Assembly (NCBI RefSeq): GCF_002154695.1
Contig: NZ_MTAV01000033.1
Coordinates: 1-62,191, forward strand
Length of the DNA stretch: 62,191 bases
From: Nostoc sp. T09
GTDB lineage: Bacteria; Cyanobacteriota; Cyanobacteriia; Cyanobacteriales; Nostocaceae
Reading direction: 5' to 3'
Part shown: in pieces, positions 1 through 7,427 of the stretch
How positions within the stretch are numbered: the stretch's first letter is position 1
Layout: each line of letters begins with the position of its first letter
Notes under the pieces: generated by a model
Databases searched by the model: none
The model's input: only the letters and a program-made list of their open reading frames with translations
What the model was told of the DNA's origin: nothing
Program-made: the position numbers and the translations under genes

Positions 1-1
1 A

Positions 2-394
2 AGTCGGCGTGATGGGCGAATTGTCAATATTATCGGTGGCGCTGGACGCACACCTCGACCAGCGTTTCTTCCTGGTGGTACAACGAATGCTGCCCTATTG
101 AACTTCACGCGCGGAATCTCTAAAGAACTAGCTCAAGATAATATTCGCATTAATGCCATTTCGCCTGGTCTGACGGCAACTGAACGTGCAGAAACTTTGG
201 CAAAGCAAAATGCTCAAGCTCGTGGTGTGAGTGTTGAAGAAATTAAAACAGAATCCTTGCAGGCGATTCCTTTAGGGAAAATCGTCAAACCGGAAGAAAT
301 AGCTGCACTAACTTTATTTTTAGTATCTGACCTTGCCTCTTCGATTACAGGTGCAGAGATTCTTGTTGATGGTGGACACACCCCTGGTGTTTAG
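2..394 (+). CDS. SDR-family oxidoreductase, C-terminal part (cut by window edge)
   Basis: The frame is open from the window edge, so this is the C-terminal ~130 residues of a short-chain dehydrogenase/reductase; a TTG at 98 is internal. Family signs are the beta-strand ending in IIGGAG, the IRINAISPG segment, and the end ASSITGAEILVDGGH, typical of FabG-like proteins with NAD(P). Where the family normally has YxxxK followed by AAL, this protein has Gly (codon 74-76) and Asn (codon 86-88), so the catalytic Tyr-Lys pair is absent although the rest aligns well. It may belong to a divergent SDR group with altered chemistry or only a binding role. The GST gene starts 38 bp downstream on the same strand and may be cotranscribed. 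Confidence 0.85.
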   Translation, partial: SRRDGRIVNIIGGAGRTPRPAFLPGGTTNAALLNFTRGISKELAQDNIRINAISPGLTATERAETLAKQNAQARGVSVEEIKTESLQAIPLGKIVKPEEIAALTLFLVSDLASSITGAEILVDGGHTPGV

Positions 395-432
395 ATTTAG
401 TCTAGCTGTATCAAAAAAAGTCACACTTGTTG

Positions 433-1143
433 ATGAAACTCTTTTATACACCTAACTCACCTTATGCACGCATAGCACGGGTAGCTGTATTGGAACTCAG
501 ACTCGGCGATCGCATCGAAATGCAAAAAGTTACGGTACGAGATCCAAATAGCAATCTACTGAACTACAACCCTACAGGTAAAGTTCCAACTCTAGCGACT
601 GACGATGGATTTATCTTGAGCGAAACGCGCATAATATGTGTTTATCTCAATCACTTCAATCCTAAAATCAAACTAATTGCTGACATTTCTCATGCTTTTT
701 TACAGCAACTCGAAGGTATAACTGGTGGGTTTCTAGATGGTATTGCTGTTTGGGTGCGGGAGATCAGGCGTTCACGCAATAGACCTCTTGCAAAAGTAAC
801 TTTTGCAAGAGGGGGGAAAGGGAAAAGGTTAAAGGGAAAAGGGTTTTTATTAGCCCTTTCCCCTTACCCTTTTCCCCACTTCTGCAAGAAGTCTAATGAA
901 CAATCACCAGGGATAATTGAGTTAGAGCAATCGCGAGCCTTGAGAGTTTTAGACTACTTCGAGAAAATTTCAGATAAACTTGACCAAACTCCTAAGCTTG
1001 CTCATATCACCCTCGCGTCTGCATTGGGATTAGAAATTCGTCTTCCGGAACTGCAATGGCGACAGAACTATCCTAAACTTGCTTGTTGGTATGATGAATT
1101 TTCTGAGCGACCATCTCTGCAAGTAACTAAACCAGATTCCTAA
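433..1143 (+). CDS. Glutathione S-transferase family protein with in-frame repeat insertion
   Basis: The N-terminal ~75 residues form a thioredoxin-like GST domain (MKLFYTPNSPYARIARVAV, then the cis-Pro region GKVPTLATDDG and the glutathione gamma-Glu site LSETRII). A helical GST C-terminal domain follows. The ATG at 433 is preferred to the two TTG codons at 427/430 because it places MKLFYTP at the normal family start. The C-terminal domain is interrupted by 39 extra residues rich in Gly, Lys and Pro, encoded by the repeat at 781-894; residues before (WVREIRRSRN) and after (EQSPGIIELEQSRALR) join smoothly in homologous proteins as I recall them. The gene has no stop codon, so a longer protein may be made, but the insert falls in the helical domain and may impair it. 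Confidence 0.8.
   Translation: MKLFYTPNSPYARIARVAVLELRLGDRIEMQKVTVRDPNSNLLNYNPTGKVPTLATDDGFILSETRIICVYLNHFNPKIKLIADISHAFLQQLEGITGGFLDGIAVWVREIRRSRNRPLAKVTFARGGKGKRLKGKGFLLALSPYPFPHFCKKSNEQSPGIIELEQSRALRVLDYFEKISDKLDQTPKLAHITLASALGLEIRLPELQWRQNYPKLACWYDEFSERPSLQVTKPDS
781..894 (+). repeat. 114-bp MITE-like palindromic element inside the GST gene
   Basis: The two ends are inverted repeats of 17 bp with two mismatches (AGACCTCTTGCAAAAGT against AGACTTCTTGCAGAAGT read from the other end). Both flanks carry AAT, which may be a 3-bp target duplication. The interior is itself palindromic: a TTGCAAAAG/CTTTTGCAA hairpin near the left end and a purine-rich GGGAAAAGG arm facing a CCCTTTCCCC arm. Element plus duplication is 117 bp, exactly 39 codons, and contains no stop in the gene's frame, so the host frame is preserved. 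No transposase is encoded. It is seen once in this window; its family status is inferred from structure only. Confidence 0.75.
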
Positions 1144-1183
1144 TTCAAACCGCCTATTTTGCTATGCGGTTAATTGTGAATTA
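1141..1183 (+). terminator. Hairpin after the GST gene
   Basis: The stop codon of the GST gene begins an inverted repeat: TAATTCAAACCGC pairs with GCGGTTAATTGTGAATTA around a loop of about 12 bases. There is no clear T-run after it, so it may act as an inefficient terminator or an mRNA end-protecting hairpin rather than a standard intrinsic terminator. Confidence 0.45.
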
Positions 1184-1269
1184 GCTTGACATCGACTCAT
1201 ACAAAATTTTAGGGTATAAAGTCTGGCAATTATAACGACGACCTAGTGCTAGGGATCTTATACCCTTAA

Positions 1270-2316
1270 ATGTCTGGTCTGTTATTCCAGTGGTTTCAGC
1301 AATACAAGCAGGTCTTACGAAGACTTTTTACCGTGTTGGGCATCCTGACGGTTATTCTATCCTCCTTTTTCTTGTCATTTCACAACGTTACTGTGCGAGT
1401 TTTGTTTTCAGAACATCTCGTGCTGGGTTTCTTGTTACTCGGTGGATACGTTAAACCAGATTTGCAAAATTCATTCTTGCTAATGTTTATGCGAATGCTG
1501 CTGGTGGTTCCACTCATGGCTTCTCTATCATTCAAGCTATATCCATCTGCTCCTAAAGAATTTCAAGACTTGTTCAGACGCGATGCCTCCAGCGCGCTAC
1601 GCGATCGCTTGGATGTTATGCTCCCAGCTTTTGGTTGTGGGGTGCTGATGTTTGTGTATATTACTTTACTCTACATTGCTATTGGCTTGATTCCCACTGG
1701 AATTGCTCTCACCCTTTTCTTTACCTATCCCGTGTTTACGGCGCTACTATCTTGGAGGTTTTTTGGCCAACGTCCCACGCCCTTCCGTTGGCTGGTGATG
1801 GGCATTATTCTGGCGGGTGGAGTTCTCACCATTCCCCCATCTTCTACTACTCACAGCAGTCGTACCATTGCGATCGGTATTTGTGCCAGCGTTATTGCTG
1901 GGATTTTTAACGCCTGCTATAACGTCCTCGCCCAAAAATGTTTGCAAAAATTTCATCCAGTTCCCTTCACTTGGATCAGTTTTGCCTCTACCCTGCTGCT
2001 CTCTGGTGTTAGTTTACTGTTTTGGCCTCCTGCCAGTGCCCAACTTGATTGGACACCTATGTGGATTGGCAGTATTTTTTCGGGTCTAGTTAGCTTTATC
2101 GGACACACTTTCAACAATTTGGGGATTCGTATGGTTGGCGCAACTACCGCCTCTATAATCGGCGCGAGCAGTCCTGCAATGACTGCACTAGTTGCATGGG
2201 CAACGATTAGCGAAAGTTTAAACGTGATTCAGAGCGTGGGGATTGGCGTTGTCTCATTGGGGATCGCGTTGCTGAGTGGAGAAGGCTTGATTCAAAAGAT
2301 GAAAATTAGAAGTTAA
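1270..2316 (+). CDS. DMT-superfamily transporter with two EamA domains
   Basis: The 348-residue protein is almost entirely hydrophobic, with about ten predicted membrane spans in two repeated halves, as expected for EamA (RhaT/YdcZ-like) drug/metabolite transporters of the inner membrane. The first half ends with the loop GIALTLFFTYPVFTALLSW; the second ends with TTASIIGASSPAMTALVAW, both typical EamA signature positions. The substrate cannot be deduced. A soluble loop near residues 95-118 contains a short repeat-derived stretch (1580-1608). The stop is three bases before the following HAD phosphatase gene, so the two are very likely cotranscribed. Confidence 0.85.
   Translation: MSGLLFQWFQQYKQVLRRLFTVLGILTVILSSFFLSFHNVTVRVLFSEHLVLGFLLLGGYVKPDLQNSFLLMFMRMLLVVPLMASLSFKLYPSAPKEFQDLFRRDASSALRDRLDVMLPAFGCGVLMFVYITLLYIAIGLIPTGIALTLFFTYPVFTALLSWRFFGQRPTPFRWLVMGIILAGGVLTIPPSSTTHSSRTIAIGICASVIAGIFNACYNVLAQKCLQKFHPVPFTWISFASTLLLSGVSLLFWPPASAQLDWTPMWIGSIFSGLVSFIGHTFNNLGIRMVGATTASIIGASSPAMTALVAWATISESLNVIQSVGIGVVSLGIALLSGEGLIQKMKIRS
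1580..1608 (+). repeat. Short palindromic repeat (HIP1-ending) within the EamA gene
   Basis: The stretch runs from GCGATGCCTCC to CTACGCGATCGC, a form of the imperfect palindrome GCGATGCC...GGCTACGC that is scattered in Nostoc-type genomes. Here it encodes about ten residues of a loop of the transporter in frame. A related stretch lies in the mrp gene (27044-27078) and another in the spacer near 19381-19413. Confidence 0.45.
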
Positions 2317-2319
2317 AAT

Positions 2320-2976
2320 ATGCGTTTTAACGCTATCCTTTTTGATTTAGATGGGACATTGACAGATCCTAAACCTGGCATTACACGCTGTATTCAGTAT
2401 GCTCTATCTGAACTTGGTCATAGACTTCAGGATGCTGATGAATTGCATTGGTGTATTGGTCCACCCATCAAAGAAAGTTTTTCACAACTACTGAAAACCA
2501 AAGATAATACTGTGCTGGAACAGGCGATTTCACTGTATCGCGATCGCTTTTCCACGATTGGATTATTTGAAAATCTTCTTTATCCCCAGATTCCCGAAAC
2601 TTTAAAAACTATTCGCTTTGCTGGTTATAAAACCTTTGTTGCTACTTCAAAACCATATATTTATGCCACTCGCATTATTGAATATTTTGGTTTATCGTCG
2701 CTTTTTGATGGTGTTTACGGTAGTGAACTAGATGGAACCCGCAGCGTTAAAGGAGACTTGATTCATCACATTTTACACAGCGAAAATTTTTCACCTTCTG
2801 ATGTCGTCATGGTAGGCGATCGCAAACACGACATGATTGGAGCCAAATGCCATCAAGTTGCAACCATTGGCGTTACCTATGGCTACGGAACTGAGGAAGA
2901 ATTGAAAACTCACGGTGCTGATTGGATTGTTCATTCTCCAGAAGATATTTCCAAATTGATAATTTCTAATTTTTAG
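2320..2976 (+). CDS. HAD-IA hydrolase, phosphoglycolate phosphatase-like
   Basis: All HAD phosphatase motifs are visible: motif I FDLDGTLTD with the nucleophilic Asp near residue 9, motif II Thr/Ser in TFVATSK, and motif III/IV VVMVGDRKHDMIGA with the Mg-binding Asp residues. A helical cap lies between motifs I and II (subfamily IA). It resembles Gph/PgpA-type phosphatases in length (218 aa) and cap type, and the second half (GVTYGYGTEEEL) is typical of that group. Likely a soluble phosphatase of a small phosphorylated metabolite; glycolate specificity is only a family guess. It follows the transporter by three bases. Confidence 0.85.
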   Translation: MRFNAILFDLDGTLTDPKPGITRCIQYALSELGHRLQDADELHWCIGPPIKESFSQLLKTKDNTVLEQAISLYRDRFSTIGLFENLLYPQIPETLKTIRFAGYKTFVATSKPYIYATRIIEYFGLSSLFDGVYGSELDGTRSVKGDLIHHILHSENFSPSDVVMVGDRKHDMIGAKCHQVATIGVTYGYGTEEELKTHGADWIVHSPEDISKLIISNF

Positions 2977-2985
2977 CTCACAATT

Positions 2986-3207
2986 ATGCCACCATCTTTA
3001 ACTGTTCTCCATAGCTTACTTCTATTCACTACTACTTTTATTGCAGGCGTGATTGTTTGGCAACAGGCGATTTTAATGGCAGTGGGTGGTTCTTTGGGTG
3101 GATATTTAAGCGCCCATTATGCACGTAAACTTAAACCACAATTAATTCGGAAATTTGTTATATTTGTGGCTTTTAGTATGACTATCTACTTTTTTATTCA
3201 CGGCTAG
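2986..3207 (+). pseudogene. Remnant of a TauE/SafE (TSUP) membrane carrier, C-terminal end only
   Basis: The 73-residue reading frame matches only the last two membrane segments of a sulfite exporter TauE/SafE-type protein: a span containing FIAGVIVWQQAILMAVGGS, then GGYLSAHYARKL and RKFVIFVAFSMTIYFF at the C-terminus. Full members have 7-8 spans and ~250 residues, so over two thirds is missing and the frame begins abruptly 9 bp after the HAD gene. It is probably decayed; a short translated product cannot be excluded. Confidence 0.65.
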
Positions 3208-3253
3208 GGATGCTCATGTTTCTTTGTTACCGATATAAATTTTATTTACAACT

Positions 3254-3991
3254 ATGACTAGCATTACTGAAATTGCTCCGGATATCTATCGCATCTCTAC
3301 TTATGACTCAAATATAAATCTGCAATTTATCCAATTTTTAGTAAAAGACGAAGAGCCATTATTATTTCATACGGGTTTGAAGAAACTGTTTCCACAGGTT
3401 CGTGATGCAGTGAATCAGATTATTGACTCATCACAAATTCGCTGGATTAGCTTTAGCCATTTTGAAGCAGATGAGTGTGGATCGCTGAATGAATGGCTTT
3501 CCATTGCACCAAATGCTCAGACAGTTTGTACTCCGATTGCAGCTTTTGTAAGTGTAGATGATTTTGCCATCCGTCCATCCACAACTTTGCAGCACAATGA
3601 AGTTTTGAATACTGGGAAATATCGCTTTCAGTTTCAACATACACCGCAACTCCCGCACGGTTGGGATGCAGGATTGTTTTTTGAAACTACCAATAAAACA
3701 CTGTTGTGTTCAGATCTATTTCATCAGTTTGGAGATGTAGAACCAATAACTGAGTCTGATGTAATTGAGCGTTTCCGGCAAACCATCGCTAATTATGAAG
3801 CCAGTCCCTTTCCTAATTACATACCCTATACAACCCATAGCGACCGCATTCTCCAAGAATTAGCAGCACTCAAGCCGCAAACCCTGGCAACAATGCACGG
3901 TTCCACGTTTGTGGGTGATGGTGAACATGCATTACAGGATTTAGCATTAGTACTGCATGAAGAGTTGGTAACAAAGCAAAAAGAGGTTTAA
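3254..3991 (+). CDS. Metallo-beta-lactamase-fold di-iron protein (flavodiiron-like, no flavodoxin domain)
   Basis: The protein has the ligand pattern of the oxygen-binding di-iron (ODP) subgroup of the MBL fold: HFEADECG near residue 75 (H-x-E-x-D), an Asp in [12 protein letters not shown] near residue 158, and a late His in MHGSTF. The usual flavodoxin domain of flavodiiron proteins is missing (245 aa rather than ~400-600). Members of this group reduce oxygen or NO in full flavodiiron proteins; the role of stand-alone domains is unknown and they need an outside electron donor. The Nudix gene starts 3 bp after the stop, suggesting an operon. Confidence 0.8.
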   Translation: MTSITEIAPDIYRISTYDSNINLQFIQFLVKDEEPLLFHTGLKKLFPQVRDAVNQIIDSSQIRWISFSHFEADECGSLNEWLSIAPNAQTVCTPIAAFVSVDDFAIRPSTTLQHNEVLNTGKYRFQFQHTPQLPHGWDAGLFFETTNKTLLCSDLFHQFGDVEPITESDVIERFRQTIANYEASPFPNYIPYTTHSDRILQELAALKPQTLATMHGSTFVGDGEHALQDLALVLHEELVTKQKEV

Positions 3992-3993
3992 AT

Positions 3994-4554
3994 GTGGATT
4001 TGTTAAATTGGAATATATTAAAGTCTAGATATCTAGTAAAAGATAAATGGCTTACACTTCGTGCTGACACTTATCAAATGCCTGAGGGACAAATAGTAGA
4101 GCCTTTTTATGTTTTTGAATATTCTACATGGGTTAATATCGTCGCCATAACTAAAACTCAGGAAATTGTGTTAGTTGAACAATATCGCCACGGTATTCAA
4201 AAGACAGTTTTAGAATTACCTGGTGGTGGTATGGAACCAGAAGATATTTCTCCACTAGAAGCAGCAAAACGCGAATTATTAGAAGAATCGGGATACAGTA
4301 GCGACAATTTTATCAAAACAGGAATAATATCACCAAATTCAGCGACTCATAATAACCTAATCCATTGTTTTTTGGCAACAGATGTAGAGCTTGTAGCCGA
4401 TTTAAACTTAGATCCAACAGAAATAATAAATGTAAAGCTACTGCCATTAAACAATTTAATTCAAAATCTTGATAACGGTATCCTTCTCCAATCATTTCAT
4501 ATTAGTTCATTATTTTTTGCTTTAAAAAAATTGGGTAAGGTTCAATTTTCTTAG
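3994..4554 (+). CDS. Nudix hydrolase, ADP-ribose pyrophosphatase-like
   Basis: A complete Nudix box is present around residues 80-102: GGGMEPED, then EAAKRELLEESGY, matching Gx5Ex7REUxEExGU. The upstream strand with VEQYRHG and the downstream HNNLIHCFLA fit the ADP-sugar pyrophosphatase branch (NudF/YffH-like). It would cleave a nucleoside diphosphate derivative to a monophosphate with Mg. The GTG at 3994 is the only good start; an ATG two bases earlier is in a frame that stops at once. It sits directly behind the MBL gene. Confidence 0.85.
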   Translation: MDLLNWNILKSRYLVKDKWLTLRADTYQMPEGQIVEPFYVFEYSTWVNIVAITKTQEIVLVEQYRHGIQKTVLELPGGGMEPEDISPLEAAKRELLEESGYSSDNFIKTGIISPNSATHNNLIHCFLATDVELVADLNLDPTEIINVKLLPLNNLIQNLDNGILLQSFHISSLFFALKKLGKVQFS

Positions 4555-4635
4555 ACAATTTAAATTTTATTGCCCTTAATCCCCAATCTTTAATCCCCAG
4601 TCTCTTCTACCAACATCAAAAAATAGGGTAGTAAA

Positions 4636-5403
4636 ATGCCAGATAAATGGAATCCCGTATTATATGAACGATTTCAAACAGAAAGAAGTCGCCCCTTTTA
4701 TGACTTAGTAGATTTGCTCAATCCCCAAGAAAACTTACGAGTTTTAGATTTAGGATGTGGAACAGGAAAGTTAACCAAGTATCTCCATGAAAAATTAGTT
4801 GCTAAGGAGACTTTAGGTATAGATGCTTCTGAAAAAATGCTATCTGTAGCGCGTCAATTTGCAGGGGATGGGTTGCGGTTTGAGCAAGGAAAAATTGAGG
4901 ATAGCCCAGGAGAAGGTAAGTTTGATGTCGTGTTTTCTAATGCTGCTTTACAGTGGTTAACGGGACACGAAGCATTATTTTCAAAATTAAGAGACAAGCT
5001 ACAACCGCGTGGACAATTAGCTATCCAAATACCAGCAATGGATAATGAACCAGTGCATCAGTTAGCAGTGGAAACAGCAAAAGAATTTAGTCAGGAATTA
5101 AGTGGATATGTGCGGCGGTTAGAAGTACTTTCTCCTGTAGCTTATGCTAAACTGCTTTATAAATTAGGCTTTGTTAAGCAACAAGTAAAGTTGCAAATTT
5201 ATGGGCATTTGTTACCTTCACGAGAAGCTGTAGTGGAATGGTATCGCGGAACTTTGCTTACAGCCTATGAGACGCAGTTAGATACCCAAACTTATGAGCT
5301 ATTTGTAGAAAGGTATCAGCAAAAATTATTCGATGTTTTACCCGATGAGCGTCCATTCTTTTTTCCTTACAAACGCATTTTAATGTGGGGACGTATTTCA
5401 TAA
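4636..5403 (+). CDS. tam: Trans-aconitate 2-methyltransferase-like
   Basis: A class I SAM methyltransferase of 255 residues. The opening WNPVLYERFQTERSRPFYDL is characteristic of Tam, followed by the SAM-binding motif I VLDLGCGTGKLT and post-motif acidic residue LGIDASEKML. Motif II/III are FDVVFSNAALQWL and LQPRGQLAIQIP. Tam methylates trans-aconitate, a toxic by-product of aconitase, in the cytoplasm. The length and motifs match the E. coli family, so the name is fairly safe, although some cyanobacterial relatives are only generic methyltransferases. Confidence 0.8.
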   Translation: MPDKWNPVLYERFQTERSRPFYDLVDLLNPQENLRVLDLGCGTGKLTKYLHEKLVAKETLGIDASEKMLSVARQFAGDGLRFEQGKIEDSPGEGKFDVVFSNAALQWLTGHEALFSKLRDKLQPRGQLAIQIPAMDNEPVHQLAVETAKEFSQELSGYVRRLEVLSPVAYAKLLYKLGFVKQQVKLQIYGHLLPSREAVVEWYRGTLLTAYETQLDTQTYELFVERYQQKLFDVLPDERPFFFPYKRILMWGRIS

Positions 5404-5432
5404 TCCATTGTTGTAGGGTGGGCTTAAATATT

Positions 5433-5570
5433 GCGTGGCAGCAAAAGTGTTATAAAGTTATACTTTTAACTAGTTCAAAGCGTGAGGAAACCTTGAACTT
5501 TTATGAGCAAGCAGGATTAAAGCGCGGTGTGAAAACTAGATTTATCGCCTTACCACCAGAGGAATTATAA
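5433..5570 (+). pseudogene. GNAT acetyltransferase remnant (C-terminal ~45 residues)
   Basis: After the tam stop, a short frame encodes CYKVILLTSSKREETLNFYE and then QAGLKRGVKTRFIA, the last strand-helix-strand of a GNAT acetyltransferase (the NFYEQAGL part is the usual Y-x-x-x-GF motif). The N-terminal acetyl-CoA-binding part is absent: upstream lie the tam end and a short GTAGGGTGGGC repeat piece. It is most likely a deletion remnant. Confidence 0.6.
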
Positions 5571-5583
5571 AGCTGTGTCCACA

Positions 5584-6546
5584 CTATATTCTCGTTCGCT
5601 CTCCAATCTTCTGAATTGCTTTTTGTGCGTAGATACTAACCTCCCGATCGGGATCGTTTAGCGCTTGTTGAAGGGCGTTTAAAGCTTCAGTTTTACCCAA
5701 ATTACCAAGAGCGATCGCAGCTTCTTTTCTCACATCTGAATATTCATCTGTTAGCGCTGCAATTAGTGCGGGTAAAGACTGTATATCCGGTATTTTCTGC
5801 AATACTTGGATAGCAAATTTTCTCACCTGCCAATGTTCATCTTTCAATGCTAATAGTACAGTAGGAATAATTTTGGCATCAGCATGAAGTGCTAAAGATT
5901 TGGCAGCATTGCGGCGCACCTGCCAATCTGTATCATTATTTAACGCGTTACTAAGTAAATCTACTAACTCTGTATCTACCAAATGCCCTAGCGTCAGCGC
6001 AGCCGCACGACGGACATTGTCATCGCGATCGCTCATTAAAGATAATGCTGGTGGGCATATCTGCACTTGATTGAGATAGCTAAGAGTGGTGACAGCCGCT
6101 TCTCGCAATTGAGGATGTTCCGACTCAAAGAAGGATAGCACCGCCGAGAGTGACTGAGCATCGTGTATCTTTCGCAACAGAATTAACACATTGAGTTGCA
6201 GATTAATATCCTGTTGCTGTAACGCATCTAATAACAGCAGCAAATCTTCTGACGATACCAACTCACCCAAAGCTGACAACGCCTCACTGCGAATTTCTGC
6301 ATCTGGTGAAGCGAGACAGGGTAATAAAGCTGGAACAGCAGCGGGATTGGCAAGTTCCCATAAAGCAGTGACAGCGATTTTTTGCACGGCGGTGCTTTCG
6401 TCTTGCAGAGCTACAATTAGAGCGTCAATAGCCGCCTCATCCCCCAAGTGTTGCAGAGTTTTGACTGCAACTAAGCGATCGCTTACATCAGGCGATCGTA
6501 ACATTTCCAACCATTGGTTTAATTCAGAGTCTATATTTGCAGACAT
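5584..6546 (-). CDS. HEAT-repeat (PBS-lyase-type) protein
   Basis: The whole 320 residues consist of about nine to ten ~31-residue helical repeats with the HEAT/PBS-lyase pattern: D-x-x-V-R-x-x-A-A-x-A-L-G (for example VRRAAALTLGHL, VRKEAAIALGNLG, VRRNAAKSLALH). Such proteins form solenoids. In cyanobacteria some act as phycobilin lyases (CpcE/F-like) and others as generic scaffolds. This one lacks a neighbouring phycobiliprotein gene, so a scaffold role is as likely as a lyase role. It is convergent with the GNAT remnant and reads toward it. Confidence 0.8.
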   Translation of the reverse strand: MSANIDSELNQWLEMLRSPDVSDRLVAVKTLQHLGDEAAIDALIVALQDESTAVQKIAVTALWELANPAAVPALLPCLASPDAEIRSEALSALGELVSSEDLLLLLDALQQQDINLQLNVLILLRKIHDAQSLSAVLSFFESEHPQLREAAVTTLSYLNQVQICPPALSLMSDRDDNVRRAAALTLGHLVDTELVDLLSNALNNDTDWQVRRNAAKSLALHADAKIIPTVLLALKDEHWQVRKFAIQVLQKIPDIQSLPALIAALTDEYSDVRKEAAIALGNLGKTEALNALQQALNDPDREVSIYAQKAIQKIGERTRI

Positions 6547-6658
6547 TTTGAATCCTGATAAAACTGGTTAATTCTTTTACCAAAGTCTTGTAGTAGGAGT
6601 GATTTCAAAAAATTAATTTTTTTTGTATTCTTTACAAAGATTCAATACTATTTAATTA

Positions 6659-7168
6659 ATGGCAAAAAAGAAACGACCCAAAGAGCATATTATAGCAGAT
6701 TTAAGCGTAAATCATGTTGAAAAATACGTGTTTTTATGTGGTTATTCAGTAGAGCGAGTTGAATATGACTATGGTTTTGATTTAATTATCTTTACATATG
6801 GTGTAAATAGTGAAATTGAAAATGGTCAGATCTATCTACAGTTAAAGGCTAGAGATTCTCTTAGAACACTTGCAGACCAAGAAACTATTGCTTTTACAAT
6901 AGCGCGAGCAGATTTAGAATTGTGGTTGTTTGAGCCTATGCCCTGTATTCTGATTGTATATGATGCTCAGTTGGATATAGCTTATTAGTTATACTTACAA
7001 GCGTATTTTGAAAATTTGCCAGGGTTTGACCTATCCAAACTTGGTGAAAGTGTTACTGTTCGCTTGCCTAAAACAAATATACTAAATCAAGAGGCAATCA
7101 AAAAATTCGCTGATTATCGGAATTATGTTCTCAAGCAGCTAAAAGGAGTAATTCGTCATAATGATTAG
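6659..7168 (+). pseudogene. DUF4365-type gene interrupted by an in-frame amber codon
   Basis: The frame begins at ATG 6659 and encodes the DUF4365 pattern (RPKEHIIADLSVNHVEKYV, YDYGFDLIIFTY, IYLQLKARDS, which resemble a restriction-endonuclease-like fold with D and Q-x-K). A TAG at 6986-6988 stops it at 109 residues, yet the same frame continues for another 59 codons with good family sequence (LYLQAYFENLPGFDLSKLG ... FADYRNYVLKQLKG) to TAG 7166-7168. The broken codon fits a Trp (TGG to TAG) in AY-W-LYLQAYFE. The frame end overlaps the next gene by 8 bases, showing that the pair was one unit. Readthrough or sequencing error is possible. Confidence 0.7.
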
Positions 7169-7412
7169 AAATATTCAATTTACTGACCTAGAACAATTAC
7201 TTTTAAAGATAGGTTTTACCAAAGTACCGACAACTGGATCTCAACAAGTTTATCAGTCTTCATCTTCAGGAGCTTTGATCGTTTTACCAGCTTACGAGCA
7301 GCAAGCGTATGTTCAGCCTGTGCATTTGGTAGCTGTACGTCGAGTATTGATAGAAAATGATTTAATCAACACGAATACTTTCGACAGTTTTTTAGAAAAG
7401 GTTGCAAGCTAA
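7161..7412 (+). CDS. HicA-like small protein paired with DUF4365 gene
   Basis: The 83-residue protein has the arrangement of a HicA/YcfA-like double-stranded-RNA-binding-fold: LEQLLLKIGFTKVPTTGSQQ, then a beta-strand ALIVLPAYE and a helix VRRVLIENDLI. The catalytic His of HicA (usually GSHh) is replaced by Gln in GSQQV, so RNase activity is doubtful. It overlaps the end of the DUF4365 frame by 8 bp, so translation is probably coupled. The combination recurs in cyanobacteria to my knowledge but has no established function; a toxin-antitoxin or defence role is inference. Confidence 0.6.
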   Translation: MIRNIQFTDLEQLLLKIGFTKVPTTGSQQVYQSSSSGALIVLPAYEQQAYVQPVHLVAVRRVLIENDLINTNTFDSFLEKVAS

Positions 7413-7427
7413 AGTGGGAAAACTTAA

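Noticed and set aside
1635-2089. Alternative frames within the EamA transporter
   Set aside because: They are shadows of the hydrophobic transporter frame.
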